DNA of 38,748 nt from the NCBI RefSeq assembly GCF_001646945.1, contig NZ_LUTV01000002.1:477289-516036 (forward strand). The letters are read 5' to 3'. The notes under the pieces were generated by a model, which ran no database searches, was not told where the DNA came from, and saw nothing but the letters and a program-made list of their open reading frames with translations. Position numbers and translations under genes: made by a program. Shown here one piece after another: positions 17,401-27,149 of the stretch (the first letter of the stretch is position 1; each line of letters starts with the position of its first letter). The stretch comes from Endozoicomonas ascidiicola (GTDB taxonomy: Bacteria > Pseudomonadota > Gammaproteobacteria > Pseudomonadales > Endozoicomonadaceae).

Positions 17401-20400
17401 TGTTGATATTGTTTTTTGCATCTAAGTTGATAAATCCTGCATCAGCTGCCTGGCTATTCGCACTTATAGCAGTGCCTTCAAGATTTATATTATTGCCAGA
17501 ATTGATATTTATGTTACCACCAGCCGAATTCAGTATTGCTACATTATTTTTGACTGAGTTGCCGCTCGATCTATCCATATCATTGGATCCTCCCACAGAA
17601 GTATAATCTGCAGACCCTTGGATACTTGTTGTTGTATTTGTTGATAAAGATGAGCGGTTCGAAAAATCTTTGGCTGATTCAAAGGTAACGTCTCCCCCAG
17701 AGTCAATATTGATATCTTCACCCGCACCTATACCTGTACCAACAAACCTCGCAGAGCCCTCTGTGTTAATATTTATACTGCCGCCCGCCCCCATAAAACC
17801 TGCTGTAGCTGTAGAGCTGAAGGAGCTACTTTGAGATGTTGCAACAGAAGTTTCATTAGAAATTTCGACATCAACAATTGTGGAGCCAACACCAACACCT
17901 GCTGTTGTCGTTGTATCCACATCCAGAGAGTTAGAAGACTCTATCTGAATACTTCTAGCTTCCGCAAAGTTCAGTGAACCGGCATTTATATTAATATCAC
18001 CGCCGCTATTCATCTCGGTGCCTAACAGGTTTGCATCGTCTGTTATATTAAAATTGATATCGCCTCCTGCTTGATACGATGCGGTCTTGGCGGTCATGGA
18101 TAAACTACTTGAGCTTTCCTCATTACGCTTAACCTGCACCTTCCCGCCAACTGAAGCACCACCAGATGCACCTGCCATAGCCCCTGTTGTTCCTACAGTC
18201 GCTTCTGCACCACCGTAAGCTTCCAGTGAAACGCCAACCCGCACTTCAGTATTATCTTTGTTGAATGTACTGGACTCAGTGTCGTACAGTTCTAACTCTG
18301 TATAAGATTTGCCAGTGACATTGACATCTCCTCCGGCCTCAAGCTCTGTTCCCTGGACAACGATGGCATTTCCTGCTTTACGATTCACATTCCCACCTGC
18401 CTTAATCATTGAGGCAACACCAGTGGTTTTCTTGTAAGTAGATTGTTGATTTGTATTCTTAACTCTGCCACCCACACTAACACTTGTTCCAGCATCAGCA
18501 CTAGCAGAAGCCCCACCACCAATGGCGCTAACCCCGCCTTCTGCCTGCGCACTACCACTGGCGTCCACGGATAAATATACGCCTACAGACTTTTTTGATG
18601 ATGTGCTTGTTTCCGCATAGGTGTCTTCAGCTGCCATTTCATAGAGATCACCACCGGCATCCAGGCTCACATCATTTGATGCGATAATATTTGCAGCCTG
18701 TAATGTGATGTCATTATTCGAAGTAATATTAACGTTAGTAGCAGCTATCTGACTTCCTCTATGAGTGACTTTTGTTTTGGTGTCGGTTTGCTTCGTAACT
18801 GTTAGGAAATCTAATGTAACATCCGATTTTGCATCGGCACTTGCTGAAGCACCGCCAAATGCTGAACTAACATCTTGATTACCAGAAGCTTCTGCATTTG
18901 CATTTGCATCGTTTTTATTTTCTACCATCCAACCGAGCGTAGTAGTATCGCCCGTTGACATGGAAATATCTTCATTCCTACCGGCAAGAATATTAACTTC
19001 ATCCGCTTCAATATTAATATCGCCACCGGCACCCAAGTTAGAACCAACGGTAGTAAGATCACCCTCTGCTTTTAAATTAAGGCTTCCTCCAAAATTCAGA
19101 TTACTGGCTTTACTTCTAGCGGCATATTTGTACTGGTTTTCTTTCGTGTTCTGCATAGCCGCAAAACCGATTGAGCCGGTTTGAGAGGCACTTGCGCCTG
19201 CAGAAGCCTTCCCCTCGTTTCCAGTACCATTTAGATTTCCTCCACCCGTTGCCCCCGCATAGGTACTGGCTCCGCCCGTTGATGATGGACCCAAAAATTT
19301 ACCAAAGGTGGTTGTTTCTGTCGTTGTATCTACTTCGTTATAATTAATGCCATCAAGAACGTAGATATTATTCGCCGCATCTAAATTCCCATCTCCACCG
19401 GCGGTAATATCTGAACCACGAATAACAATATCATTCCCGGCACTAACATTTAGATTTCCACCAAAATTCAAGTCAGAACCAACACTGGTACCTTTTTTGG
19501 TTTTGGTCGTGGTTTTTGACGTACCCCATATTCCTCCCCCTACACCAAAGCCGGAGTTCTCTGTGTAGGAATAGGATTCAACTTTATCAACGACATCAAC
19601 GACGAGGAAATCATTAGCTGCATCGATATCAGCATTATTACCAACATTAACGTCGGTTCCTGCAAGAATGATGTCATTACCTGAGGACATGGATAAATCA
19701 TTACCCACTTCAAGCCCTGATTTCACATTCTTGGTAACTGTCATGTTATTGTGGGCGGTACCCGTTTTTGTCACTAACTCTATGGTACTAAAGGTAATAT
19801 CCCCGCCTGAGGTAAGGTCGGCATCATTTGTAGCCTTTATCTTTGCACCCACAACGGTTATATCATTTTTCGCATTTAGTGATACGTTGTTTCCTGATAC
19901 AACAGCTTCGGCGCCTGTTAACTGTTTCAGTACTCCATCTTCTGTATAGGTTTCTATAACAATATCGCCACCAGTGCTTTCCAGAGATACATTTTCCGCT
20001 GTAATCACGCCACTTGTATTGATAATGTCATTTTTAGCAGTAATGCTCAGATTCTCATTGGCTTTTATTGTGCCACCTGTATTTTTAAGACTATCAAGAT
20101 CCGCAACAATATTATTTGCGGAAATAGTAGCACCGGAATTAACCAGATTTTTTGTGTTGTTCGATAGGTATACCTTGGGTGCCAGAATTTTCTCACCATT
20201 AACTTCGATAGAAACTACCCATACAATATCTTCGGTTAAGTTCGCTAGCTGATCTGGCGTTGGCTCCTTACCATATTGGAATCCAAGTTGATCCGCTTCT
20301 TCAGCACCTTTCTCTATTAAATGACGGAACTGATCTCTCCGGCTGACACCCGCATAAAGTAGATTAGAACCGGTCAAATCAATAAGCTGCTGTTGGATCA

Positions 20401-23400
20401 GGAAGGATTCATAATTAGCATCTCCCAATCTTCTAAGCCTTGTTTCCGGGCTATATCCATATCTATCTTCAAAATATTTAGTCGAGATGCCCATAGACCC
20501 AGTTGTATACAGTGGGTTTGTTTCAACCAAGTAATCAGAAGAAAGATTCGAAGCAAATACAAAATATCCATTCGGGTTGGAGGGTAGTAGCGTGCTAAGG
20601 TTTGGAAGATTCAATTGGCTGATTTCGATACTATTAGTATAGTTAGGCTGATTAATGGAACCGGTGACAACCTTCGAAATTGAATTGGAATTTTTTGCAC
20701 CTCCCTCAATAGCACTACCAACTGCTACCATATTCACTTGAGCACCATTTTGAGATCCTGACTCTGATGATGACGTTGAATATTGAGAGCCTTTATTATC
20801 CAACGTAAAGCCAGAGGCTACTAATGTACCAGCAAAGAGGCCTGATGGCGCATCGTAAACAATTCTTGTACTGTTTAGTGTTCTGTCTACGAAAGTCTCA
20901 TTATATGTTTCCCAACTCTGACAAAGAGTATCAAAGACTGTACAGATCTGAGATCTGGAAACAGCATAACGATCTGTATAGGTTCGCTCCTCAAGATCAC
21001 CAGAAAGATTACTAAATACAGCCCCAGAATTTCCAGTAATCGTCAGTATGTTCTCTGCTGAAATAATAGAAGAAAGATTATTTACCCGGTTAAAGTTACC
21101 TATATTGACATTCCTTGCAGTAATCGTCGGATAAAAATTCATTGGAGCCGGTGTTGGATACGACTCAGTCTCAACCACCTTATCAGAACGATACCAGGTA
21201 GTTCGATATCTGTTACCGCCCCTACCTGCATCATAACCAAGATTATCCCTGTGGCTGGAAGCCTCACTCCCTCCCGTTGTATTACTCGATGTATTGAAGG
21301 AGTTATAAACGACCGGGTTGATATTATCAATGTCTGCAGCACTAATTGAGAGATTATTGATCGCATTAATCACACTTCGGTTGATTAAGACATTACTAGT
21401 CAAAGAGATATTGCCATCTGAATGAATATCCCCGGCAGCTGCAGTAACACCATCAGAGTTATTTTCGATTAGCCCAGTGAAATTCAATGTTATATTAGCT
21501 GATGCGAAAATGAGCCCTTGGTTATATAAATCAGCACCACTTAAGCTCAGATTATTTAGCGCAGATATGGCAGAGGTATCAGTATTATTTATATTGTTTG
21601 CATTAAGAGTCAGATTATATTTTGAAAGTATTAAACCATCATTTTCAAGATTACTACTGACATCAATAACAACCTCTCCAGCCCCAGAGTTAGCTCCAAT
21701 AATTCGAGAGGTGCTATTACTAAGGTTAAACCTAGATAGGGTTAAATTCATATCAGACTCTGAAGTAATCAATGCATCATTCTGCATATCTAAAGATGAG
21801 ACATCGATATCAACTATATTTGCTGTCACATTTGAATCATCAAGAATATTTAATACACCACTATTACTACCACCATCACCAATTCGAACTTCACTATCAG
21901 ATAGAATATCACCTGAATTATTCAATGTGTTAGCGAAAATAATATCGAGGTTATCATCGGATTGAATGATCCCTTCATTATCTAAAGAGTCAGTTATTGT
22001 TATTTCAGACTCACCATCAGAGTTAATTGTTCCAGAATTCTGAATACGATCATTTGATAACGTCAGGCTTCCCTGCGCTGTCAATTCGCCACTTGTATTA
22101 ACTGTCAACATATTTGAATTCAAAATTATATTTTGACTCGACCGCAGTATATTCAGGGTTAACTGATCAGATAAATCAATATCTACATTACCGGTAGTCT
22201 CTATCCGGCCTGAGATAGTGGCATTATTACCTGATAGCGATAATGACGCAGAAAATATGTCGGATGCATTCTCAAGATCCCTAAAATCAATGGACATTAA
22301 ACCTTGTGATTGAATTGTTCCCGAGTTAGTGACATCATTTGTAGCTGTTATTGCAGAATCTCCACCCGAATATATACTTCCTGAGTTCTGAACAGTGTTA
22401 TTTGTTAGCGTTAGTTGACCCTGGGCTAATAATTCTCCATCTTCCGATACTGTAAGTTCATCTGAATTTATGGATATATCCTGATCTGAACGGACTTGAT
22501 TTAGAGTTAAATCATCCATAAGATCAATATCGATATTTCCTGACGCTGCAATTTCTCCAGATATAGTTGCATTATTACCTGACAATGCCAGTTCTGACAA
22601 AGATGATATTTCTGAATTATTTTCAAGACCACTAAACTCAACATACATTGATCCTTCAGACTGAATGCTACCTGAGTTGCTGATCGTATTTACTGCAACT
22701 ATTGTAGTATCACCTTCTGAAAATACTGCCCCTCTATTGTCAATATCATTATGGGAAAGTATTATTTGACCTTCTGCCGTTAATTCACCATCTTGAGATA
22801 TTGTCAAATTATTAGATTCCAGATTAATATTCTGACTTGTTTTTAATATATTCAAAGTCAACTGATCTGTTAACTCAATATCGATATCACCGGTTGACTC
22901 TATCCTGCCATCAGAAATCAAATCATCACCTGTAAGATTCAAATTTGATATAGAGAAAATTTCTGAAGTGTTATTAAGACTATCAAAGTCAATATCCATA
23001 ATGCCCATTGACTGAATAGTTCCTGAGTTAGTGATAGTATTAATCGTGGTTATTTCAGTTTGATCACCAGAGTATATTATTCCCGAATTATCAATATTGA
23101 TCTGGGAAAGTGTAAGTTGCCCTTCTGCAGCTATCTCTCCATCTTCTATAACTGTCAAACTATTTGAATTTACTGCTATATTCTGAGCAGATTTTATGAT
23201 GTTTAGGGTCAATGCATCTGTGAGATCGATATTTATAGATCCAGTCGCTTTAACCTCTCCATTTAGAACTGCATTCTCACCTGTTAATTCAATATCAGAC
23301 AATGAGGCAATTTCTGCTTCGTTATTAAGATTATTAACCTCTAAAGTCATAACATCATTAGACTGGATATCATTTCTGTTATCAAAAGACTCTGCCGTTA

Positions 23401-24910
23401 TATTAATCATGCCACCTTCGGCACTAATAATCCCTTCATTATCCAAAGCGTTACCAGCTTCAATACTGACATCACCACTGACGCTTTTTATAAAACTATC
23501 ATCACCTTCTGTTCCTGATGATCTCGATAGATTCACATTACTGGATACACTTTGTACTGATATATCGCCATCAGCCTCAACATTGAAGTCGGTTAAATTT
23601 ACGTCCCCAGAATTTGAAACAACGATTACGGAGTCAGCGACCACTTTTATATCATAAGAATCAATATCATTATTACTTTCTATATTGATTTCACCATCTG
23701 TCGCCTTCCATATAGAGCTCGACGTAGATATATCATCATTTGTCGTTATTCTGATCGAACCAGTTTCAGCGATTCGTTGAACCTCACTGGTGTTTTCATC
23801 AGTCAGGCTATTCGATTCAATTTCAATATCTGTTCCAGCATAAATAGTTGAATTATTTAATGTCAAATCACTGTTTTCAGCGTTGATTATGATTCTTTCT
23901 TCCGCTGAGATACCAGAATCAGAACTAGTAATAATGACCTGATCAGCATTTGCTCCTGCATCAATACGAACATCTTTAGCACTTCGTATTTTTGAGTTTA
24001 ATTCAACTCTACCATCTGCTGTGATTACAAAATCATCTGCACTGGATGCCGCATTTCCAAGAATTTTTACACCAACACCATCTTCTGTGGCTTTAAATGT
24101 AATGGTACCTGCATGCATACCTCCAAATACGGTTGAATCTATTCCATATTCAGGTGCATCTGTATCTCCATCCTGCTCTATAATTTCATCGGTCTCATAA
24201 TTCCATTCATTGGTTCCAGAGATCAGCTGAAGTTCGCCATTGGGTTCACGCTCTCCATCACCATCGCTATCATCTTTGTCCATAACAATATCGCCATCGA
24301 CAACAATCCCTCTTGCGACAATATTGAATTTCTGCTGGTTGGTGAGATCTGCGCCATCTCTTCCAAAATGGATATTTCCACCATTAACTTCAAAACCATA
24401 GAGTTTCCCAGAGCCATCTATTATGGGGTTACCCGTGGTCAAGCTGACTTTATTGGTATTTATAAACCCACAACCATTACAAGTGATTCCATTAGGGTTA
24501 GCTATGATGACATCTGCATTTCTCCCTACAACCTCGGTATAGCCTCTTAACTCACTTTTATTCGTAGTGATTACTTCATTTAAAATGATATCTGCTTGTC
24601 TATTTGAATATTGATTTCCGATAATGGAACCGGCCAATTTTGAAGGGTGTATGATACCTGAAGCGGTTGTGTTATTTAACACAACGCCAGTTGGCGTGAC
24701 ATTATAATCAAGAAATTTATTATGTGATAAGCCATGAGAGTTCGCTGTAGATATCTCAACAACTGTTGTACCATTAATACTTTGGTAAACATTTGTTGTT
24801 GAATCTGCAGAAACAACATCATTACTATATACAAGCCCAGCTTGCTGAGAAATCATAAATGTACATAGCAGTATATACGAGATTCCCTTTCTAACCGCCA
24901 GGGACAACAT
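14471..24910 (-). CDS. TpsA-type giant adhesin (filamentous haemagglutinin family) of two-partner secretion
   Basis: The 3,479-residue exoprotein would be exported by Sec, then by the adjacent TpsB. Signal peptide residues 1-29; TPS secretion domain about 30-270 with the diagnostic NPNGI (138-142) and the Cys144/Cys147 pair. Inside it lies an Asp-rich insertion (MDKDDSDGDG, 210-219). A beta-helical shaft follows: a 117-residue degenerate repeat block (about 500-1010), then filamentous-haemagglutinin repeats rich in GGD and Ala-Ser-Gly. The C-terminal third has charged 15-residue repeats (EKKETVKELV, AEPAEYKDV), a proline-rich PV/PP stretch, more than 20 DPT/GPT triplets, and a terminal domain with a C-(11)-C pair near residue 3390. 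No VENN motif or recognised toxin tail, so adhesin is preferred over contact-dependent inhibition. Start is supported by AAGGAG 8 nt upstream. Confidence 0.93.
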   Translation of the reverse strand: MLSLAVRKGISYILLCTFMISQQAGLVYSNDVVSADSTTNVYQSINGTTVVEISTANSHGLSHNKFLDYNVTPTGVVLNNTTASGIIHPSKLAGSIIGNQYSNRQADIILNEVITTNKSELRGYTEVVGRNADVIIANPNGITCNGCGFINTNKVSLTTGNPIIDGSGKLYGFEVNGGNIHFGRDGADLTNQQKFNIVARGIVVDGDIVMDKDDSDGDGEREPNGELQLISGTNEWNYETDEIIEQDGDTDAPEYGIDSTVFGGMHAGTITFKATEDGVGVKILGNAASSADDFVITADGRVELNSKIRSAKDVRIDAGANADQVIITSSDSGISAEERIIINAENSDLTLNNSTIYAGTDIEIESNSLTDENTSEVQRIAETGSIRITTNDDISTSSSIWKATDGEINIESNNDIDSYDIKVVADSVIVVSNSGDVNLTDFNVEADGDISVQSVSSNVNLSRSSGTEGDDSFIKSVSGDVSIEAGNALDNEGIISAEGGMINITAESFDNRNDIQSNDVMTLEVNNLNNEAEIASLSDIELTGENAVLNGEVKATGSINIDLTDALTLNIIKSAQNIAVNSNSLTVIEDGEIAAEGQLTLSQINIDNSGIIYSGDQTEITTINTITNSGTIQSMGIMDIDFDSLNNTSEIFSISNLNLTGDDLISDGRIESTGDIDIELTDQLTLNILKTSQNINLESNNLTISQDGELTAEGQIILSHNDIDNRGAVFSEGDTTIVAVNTISNSGSIQSEGSMYVEFSGLENNSEISSLSELALSGNNATISGEIAASGNIDIDLMDDLTLNQVRSDQDISINSDELTVSEDGELLAQGQLTLTNNTVQNSGSIYSGGDSAITATNDVTNSGTIQSQGLMSIDFRDLENASDIFSASLSLSGNNATISGRIETTGNVDIDLSDQLTLNILRSSQNIILNSNMLTVNTSGELTAQGSLTLSNDRIQNSGTINSDGESEITITDSLDNEGIIQSDDNLDIIFANTLNNSGDILSDSEVRIGDGGSNSGVLNILDDSNVTANIVDIDVSSLDMQNDALITSESDMNLTLSRFNLSNSTSRIIGANSGAGEVVIDVSSNLENDGLILSKYNLTLNANNINNTDTSAISALNNLSLSGADLYNQGLIFASANITLNFTGLIENNSDGVTAAAGDIHSDGNISLTSNVLINRSVINAINNLSISAADIDNINPVVYNSFNTSSNTTGGSEASSHRDNLGYDAGRGGNRYRTTWYRSDKVVETESYPTPAPMNFYPTITARNVNIGNFNRVNNLSSIISAENILTITGNSGAVFSNLSGDLEERTYTDRYAVSRSQICTVFDTLCQSWETYNETFVDRTLNSTRIVYDAPSGLFAGTLVASGFTLDNKGSQYSTSSSESGSQNGAQVNMVAVGSAIEGGAKNSNSISKVVTGSINQPNYTNSIEISQLNLPNLSTLLPSNPNGYFVFASNLSSDYLVETNPLYTTGSMGISTKYFEDRYGYSPETRLRRLGDANYESFLIQQQLIDLTGSNLLYAGVSRRDQFRHLIEKGAEEADQLGFQYGKEPTPDQLANLTEDIVWVVSIEVNGEKILAPKVYLSNNTKNLVNSGATISANNIVADLDSLKNTGGTIKANENLSITAKNDIINTSGVITAENVSLESTGGDIVIETYTEDGVLKQLTGAEAVVSGNNVSLNAKNDITVVGAKIKATNDADLTSGGDITFSTIELVTKTGTAHNNMTVTKNVKSGLEVGNDLSMSSGNDIILAGTDVNVGNNADIDAANDFLVVDVVDKVESYSYTENSGFGVGGGIWGTSKTTTKTKKGTSVGSDLNFGGNLNVSAGNDIVIRGSDITAGGDGNLDAANNIYVLDGINYNEVDTTTETTTFGKFLGPSSTGGASTYAGATGGGNLNGTGNEGKASAGASASQTGSIGFAAMQNTKENQYKYAARSKASNLNFGGSLNLKAEGDLTTVGSNLGAGGDINIEADEVNILAGRNEDISMSTGDTTTLGWMVENKNDANANAEASGNQDVSSAFGGASASADAKSDVTLDFLTVTKQTDTKTKVTHRGSQIAATNVNITSNNDITLQAANIIASNDVSLDAGGDLYEMAAEDTYAETSTSSKKSVGVYLSVDASGSAQAEGGVSAIGGGASASADAGTSVSVGGRVKNTNQQSTYKKTTGVASMIKAGGNVNRKAGNAIVVQGTELEAGGDVNVTGKSYTELELYDTESSTFNKDNTEVRVGVSLEAYGGAEATVGTTGAMAGASGGASVGGKVQVKRNEESSSSLSMTAKTASYQAGGDINFNITDDANLLGTEMNSGGDININAGSLNFAEARSIQIESSNSLDVDTTTTAGVGVGSTIVDVEISNETSVATSQSSSFSSTATAGFMGAGGSININTEGSARFVGTGIGAGEDINIDSGGDVTFESAKDFSNRSSLSTNTTTSIQGSADYTSVGGSNDMDRSSGNSVKNNVAILNSAGGNININSGNNINLEGTAISANSQAADAGFINLDAKNNINMLEAKDVDQTSDLTTSSNFEVAGGTTSGFKLGFKMDSDENNLQQGIATSFSGKVKLNAETIVNQEAEFNVGSGGNGLARSAGAGTGSLEINAKSVVGLSRTNVKESTSFGLYTGPVEKTGDKQKKGAAGLAAGATSSKRDPYAVKFVPGKKPTVQAVKQTTPGKPATSTTQTVVVQAESGPKTIKKTVEDQPEQPEVTKTRQELVKAAVPEKKETVKELVKAEVLEKKETVKELVEDAKPAKYEDQEFEKEVEVKDYAFEAPNVSSESKDPALGGGAYSTTNKAGQSAAVRKDDGDVTLRAAQTRALNDVVTTLKSNKVLDKAQAKEINNLEALYRSSTATKKGNQAFEDDKKKYLETLPEEQRALYVNNDIYMAARTFKIAGGKDSLKKLNNSSAGKSVKELRENLAKNQVGDVKLKTVSSTDKNNNKTTVATAKLQGKLSTRKIDGKSATGAKNQNSEVLAAAKKNAQASNQNSAPVDKSKKTVDKETGEKLAKAIESLRSDGLLKDKMTDRDLANIKKKLDSDKNLISFDEFKKLTLKETGSHKETEKEIRSVKVEDAKDAVYRDVERVVQKAEPAEYKDVEKVVQKAEPAEYKDVVDVVTPYKPATYKDVDVPNPNYKPEITKDIVVQTPAEPDKTKITLELVPGTPGKYEADPSQTITTTGPDVNTYTPPPKQRYRYPFIFRDHLELRDNVVDYLDPEYTAFLDVPYEELPPVPEPGPVDPPVEPPVVPPVIPPVQPPVDPTDPTDPVVPPVIPPVQPPVDPTDPTDPTDPTGPTGPTGPTDPTDPTDPTDPTDPTGPTGPTGPTGPTDPTDPTDPTDPTDPTDPTEPDLIKDDSEDESADPISLDAVGTLGIKGNYRYIKKEEQQKYYSRTHVNGDFKDNKVVVITLTNQTPDSVNDVRYDYELPEGTELVSNNCSGILASNSTCSLVIRYTEEQLLEDISFRAVYGNGSKINVVVPTGEDSNADLPSEP
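14906..15108 (-). repeat. 9-bp tandem repeat encoding DPT/GPT triplets in tpsA
   Basis: More than twenty copies of GTTGGATCT or GTTGGACCT (plus-strand reading). The two forms alternate in blocks: the T form gives Asp-Pro-Thr and the C form gives Gly-Pro-Thr. Copy-number change would stay in frame and alter stalk length. An apparent plus-strand frame of Leu-Asp repeats here is only a shadow. Confidence 0.95.
15102..15210 (-). repeat. 63-bp direct repeat in the proline-rich part of tpsA
   Basis: A segment beginning GGATCTACCGGAGGCTG recurs 63 bp further along (15102 and 15165), each followed by matching sequence of about 45 bp, encoding PVVPPVIPPVQPP-type residues. It adjoins the 9-bp array and shares its GGATCTGTT unit. 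Confidence 0.85.
15606..15712 (-). repeat. 45-bp tandem repeat in tpsA
   Basis: Two full copies (15606-15650, 15651-15695) and the start of a third encode QKAEPAEYKDVEKVV-like 15-mers. A related 15-residue repeat (EKKETVKELVKAEVL) occurs near 16690-16790. Both are Lys/Glu-rich and probably form a charged spacer. Confidence 0.8.
21890..23390 (-). repeat. Degenerate ~351-bp repeats (117 residues) in the tpsA shaft
   Basis: About four copies of a unit containing AEGQLTLS, then NSGTIQS, then LTGDD/LSGNN, TGDIDIEL and LTLNILKTSQN recur at roughly 350-bp steps (for instance near 23120, 22770, 22420 and 22070). Each unit probably forms several coils of the beta-helix. Divergence between copies is high, so the duplication is not recent. 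Confidence 0.8.
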
Positions 24911-24922
24911 GATATCTACTCC

Positions 24923-26659
24923 TTAAATATCAAGATTTAATCGCCACCAGAATTGACCACTTTCCTCCGGTAGAATACTTGGTTTATTTAACGGAAAATC
25001 ATAGGAGAAAGTGGCTGCCAGCTTTTTCCATAAGACTGTTAAACCTAAAGATCCACCAGAAAGCCATCCATCCAGGCTATTATTTAAATCGTATCTATTC
25101 TCAACCCAACCAATATCATATCCGGCATTTATTCTTGTGTTTATATCTTGCCATTTAATTTTAAATGGATTATTCCAAGTCAATTCATTTCTAATGTAGC
25201 TTCCGTTATCTCCTGATAATGAGTTTTCAACATAGCCACGAACGCTATACCTAGATCCAATCGAAATCCTCTGAGAAGATGGAAGATTATCAAAAGCGTA
25301 TTGTCCGCTAATGCTACTACTTAATGTCAAACCTCGGAGCATAAAGTCAAGATTTTGTATGTAAGATATTGTTCCTTCAATTTTACTAAACAAGTTGACC
25401 GGGAAATTAAAGGGCAGATTATGGATGGCTTCTTCTGCACCAAATAATGATAGACCTCTGGAAAAATCCAGTGAAAAAGAAATTGGGTTGTTAAACAACC
25501 TACTATTAAACGCGGTGCCGACAGTAGCCGTTGTGGTATCTTTGCTACTCACAGCCAAGTAAGAGCCGTTTAAATAATTCTTCCCTCTATTAAATTTTAG
25601 CCTAAGGTATGTGTTTATTATTGTATCCGCATTACGGTACATCACTCTATCCACCGTAACACCCGCATTTATGCTCTCACCAGAGCTCACAAGTACTGCA
25701 CCCGATGGCGTCAAAAGATCACTCTCATATTTTGATTTTGAGAATGTAAATGTATGTGTAAAAAATCCAAAGGGAACCACTAGTGCCAATGAATCACTGA
25801 TGGAGTCTCCAGGGTTATTAACATGGAGTTCTGAAATAGATTCACGATGGGTATATGTTAAAATATCATTGATTCCTATAAAGTTATCTGCAGTAATAGT
25901 GGTTGCGCCTTGCACTTTTCCCGTCGATCGTGAACCATGATTATCAATTGAAAAATTAAGGTGTATTGGATAACTCTTTTTGTTTTTTACCACGACAACA
26001 CTATCACCAGGATTTTCACCCGATTCTATTTCCATTGTTGCTCTGTTAGATCTTTGTTTATTGGCTTGATTAATACCTTGTTCTATTTTTGTAAGCTCTA
26101 ATGTTTTTCCTTTCATAAATGGAAACAAAGACGGTAAATAGATGCTTTTCTTTCCTCCATCCTCAAGAATGATATCTGATATTATGCCATCCTGAACTCG
26201 TAGCTTTAGGGTTCCAGCGGTCAAGTTTTGGGCTTCCAAATATATTCTGGTTGTCGAAAACCCTTCACTAATAAACCAGTTAACAACCAAAGACATTATG
26301 GATTCTATGTCAATCACTGTCAGGCATTTATTGAGGTATTCTGCATTGATATCTTCTTTAAAGCTTAGTGGTATTCTATCATCACCTTCATACTCTATTT
26401 CGGTAATATTTATACAATTTCCATCACCACTATCCTTTTTCATTTCTTTTTCATCAACCTTAAACTCAAGCTTATTAAATCCACCTTTATTTCCGATACC
26501 TCTTTCTATATCTTCTTTTACCTGATCCTCAAGTTGCCGCTGTGTTTCATTGATATTTTTTTGAACAGCCCTGATATCTTCAGCATCCGTCGCGAATGCA
26601 GAAGGGAAATATAAAAGACTTAATAATAAAACCTCTTTCCTAAGAAGAACCGCTATCAT
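24923..26659 (-). CDS. TpsB outer-membrane transporter (ShlB/FhaC family)
   Basis: Outer-membrane partner that exports TpsA. Residues 1-23 form a signal peptide (ending SAFA). A coiled, charged linker (25-75) is followed by a POTRA domain (about 82-165, starting NCINITEIEYEGDD, with a Cys82-Cys112 pair) and then a beta-barrel of the ShlB type. The conserved SVRGY motif near residue 472 that lies in the channel is present, and the protein ends in WWRLNLDI, a typical terminal barrel strand. Length 578 is normal. It precedes tpsA by 12 bp, and its stop adjoins the tpsA ribosome site, so the two form one operon. A TAAGGA site lies about 10 nt before the ATG. Confidence 0.94.
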   Translation of the reverse strand: MIAVLLRKEVLLLSLLYFPSAFATDAEDIRAVQKNINETQRQLEDQVKEDIERGIGNKGGFNKLEFKVDEKEMKKDSGDGNCINITEIEYEGDDRIPLSFKEDINAEYLNKCLTVIDIESIMSLVVNWFISEGFSTTRIYLEAQNLTAGTLKLRVQDGIISDIILEDGGKKSIYLPSLFPFMKGKTLELTKIEQGINQANKQRSNRATMEIESGENPGDSVVVVKNKKSYPIHLNFSIDNHGSRSTGKVQGATTITADNFIGINDILTYTHRESISELHVNNPGDSISDSLALVVPFGFFTHTFTFSKSKYESDLLTPSGAVLVSSGESINAGVTVDRVMYRNADTIINTYLRLKFNRGKNYLNGSYLAVSSKDTTTATVGTAFNSRLFNNPISFSLDFSRGLSLFGAEEAIHNLPFNFPVNLFSKIEGTISYIQNLDFMLRGLTLSSSISGQYAFDNLPSSQRISIGSRYSVRGYVENSLSGDNGSYIRNELTWNNPFKIKWQDINTRINAGYDIGWVENRYDLNNSLDGWLSGGSLGLTVLWKKLAATFSYDFPLNKPSILPEESGQFWWRLNLDI

Positions 26660-26703
26660 CCTTGATAATTCCTTACTTTAAACATTGATATCTGGCATTT
26701 AAT

Positions 26704-26793
26704 CTAATAGCCAGATAACCATTTAATAGCCAGGAAGACAACTGAGCTTAAAACCCAGAATACAGCATCGTTCCGTTCTAAAAACTGCATCAT
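26704..26793 (-). CDS. Possible 29-residue single-span membrane peptide upstream of tpsB
   Basis: ATG ATG at 26793-26788 opens a short frame ending in TAG at 26706-26704. The peptide begins MMQFLERNDAVFWV and has one hydrophobic segment (about residues 10-25), ending WLSGY. It stops 44 bp before tpsB on the same strand, so it would be in the operon leader. The ribosome site is poor. The frame stays open upstream to about 26844 without an ATG, so it might also be the tail of a decayed gene. Confidence 0.35.
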   Translation of the reverse strand: MMQFLERNDAVFWVLSSVVFLAIKWLSGY

Positions 26794-27149
26794 TGAATCT
26801 ATTTTCTTGGTAAATCCATATCTGCAAAATTGAGAAAAATTCCCTATCACTTATTTAATTCTAGTTTTTTTATATTCTTCGTCCACAATTTACATATAAT
26901 ACTTTACGTATCAGATAGATATGAATTCACTGTGTATTTTTTACAGCTTAATTAATTTTTTGATAGGCATTAAACTGTCAACCTCCTATTCATTAATTGC
27001 TGACTTCTTATTTTAGTACTATCATTCTCGATTTCGTTATTCCTAGACTCGAATATTGGCTTAAATTAGCCCCTGTCATTTGCTTGGATCAACAGCCTTC
27101 TCAGTACAGCCGCCCTTTATACTTATAGAGAATAAAAAAACTATTTTAT
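26794..27149. other. AT-rich intergenic region upstream of tpsBA and the YcxB-like gene
   Basis: No gene was found. It is very AT-rich and must hold divergent promoters. A -10-like TATACT (27118-27123) lies 26 bp before the YcxB-like start without a good -35. For tpsBA a weak TTGTGG-19-TAGAAT pair can be placed near 26858-26888 on the minus strand. Neither is convincing. Confidence 0.5.

Noticed and set aside
14471-24910. CdiA-type contact-dependent inhibition toxin
   Set aside because: No VENN-like border, no toxin-like C-terminus and no immunity gene after the stop; the next gene downstream is convergent radD.
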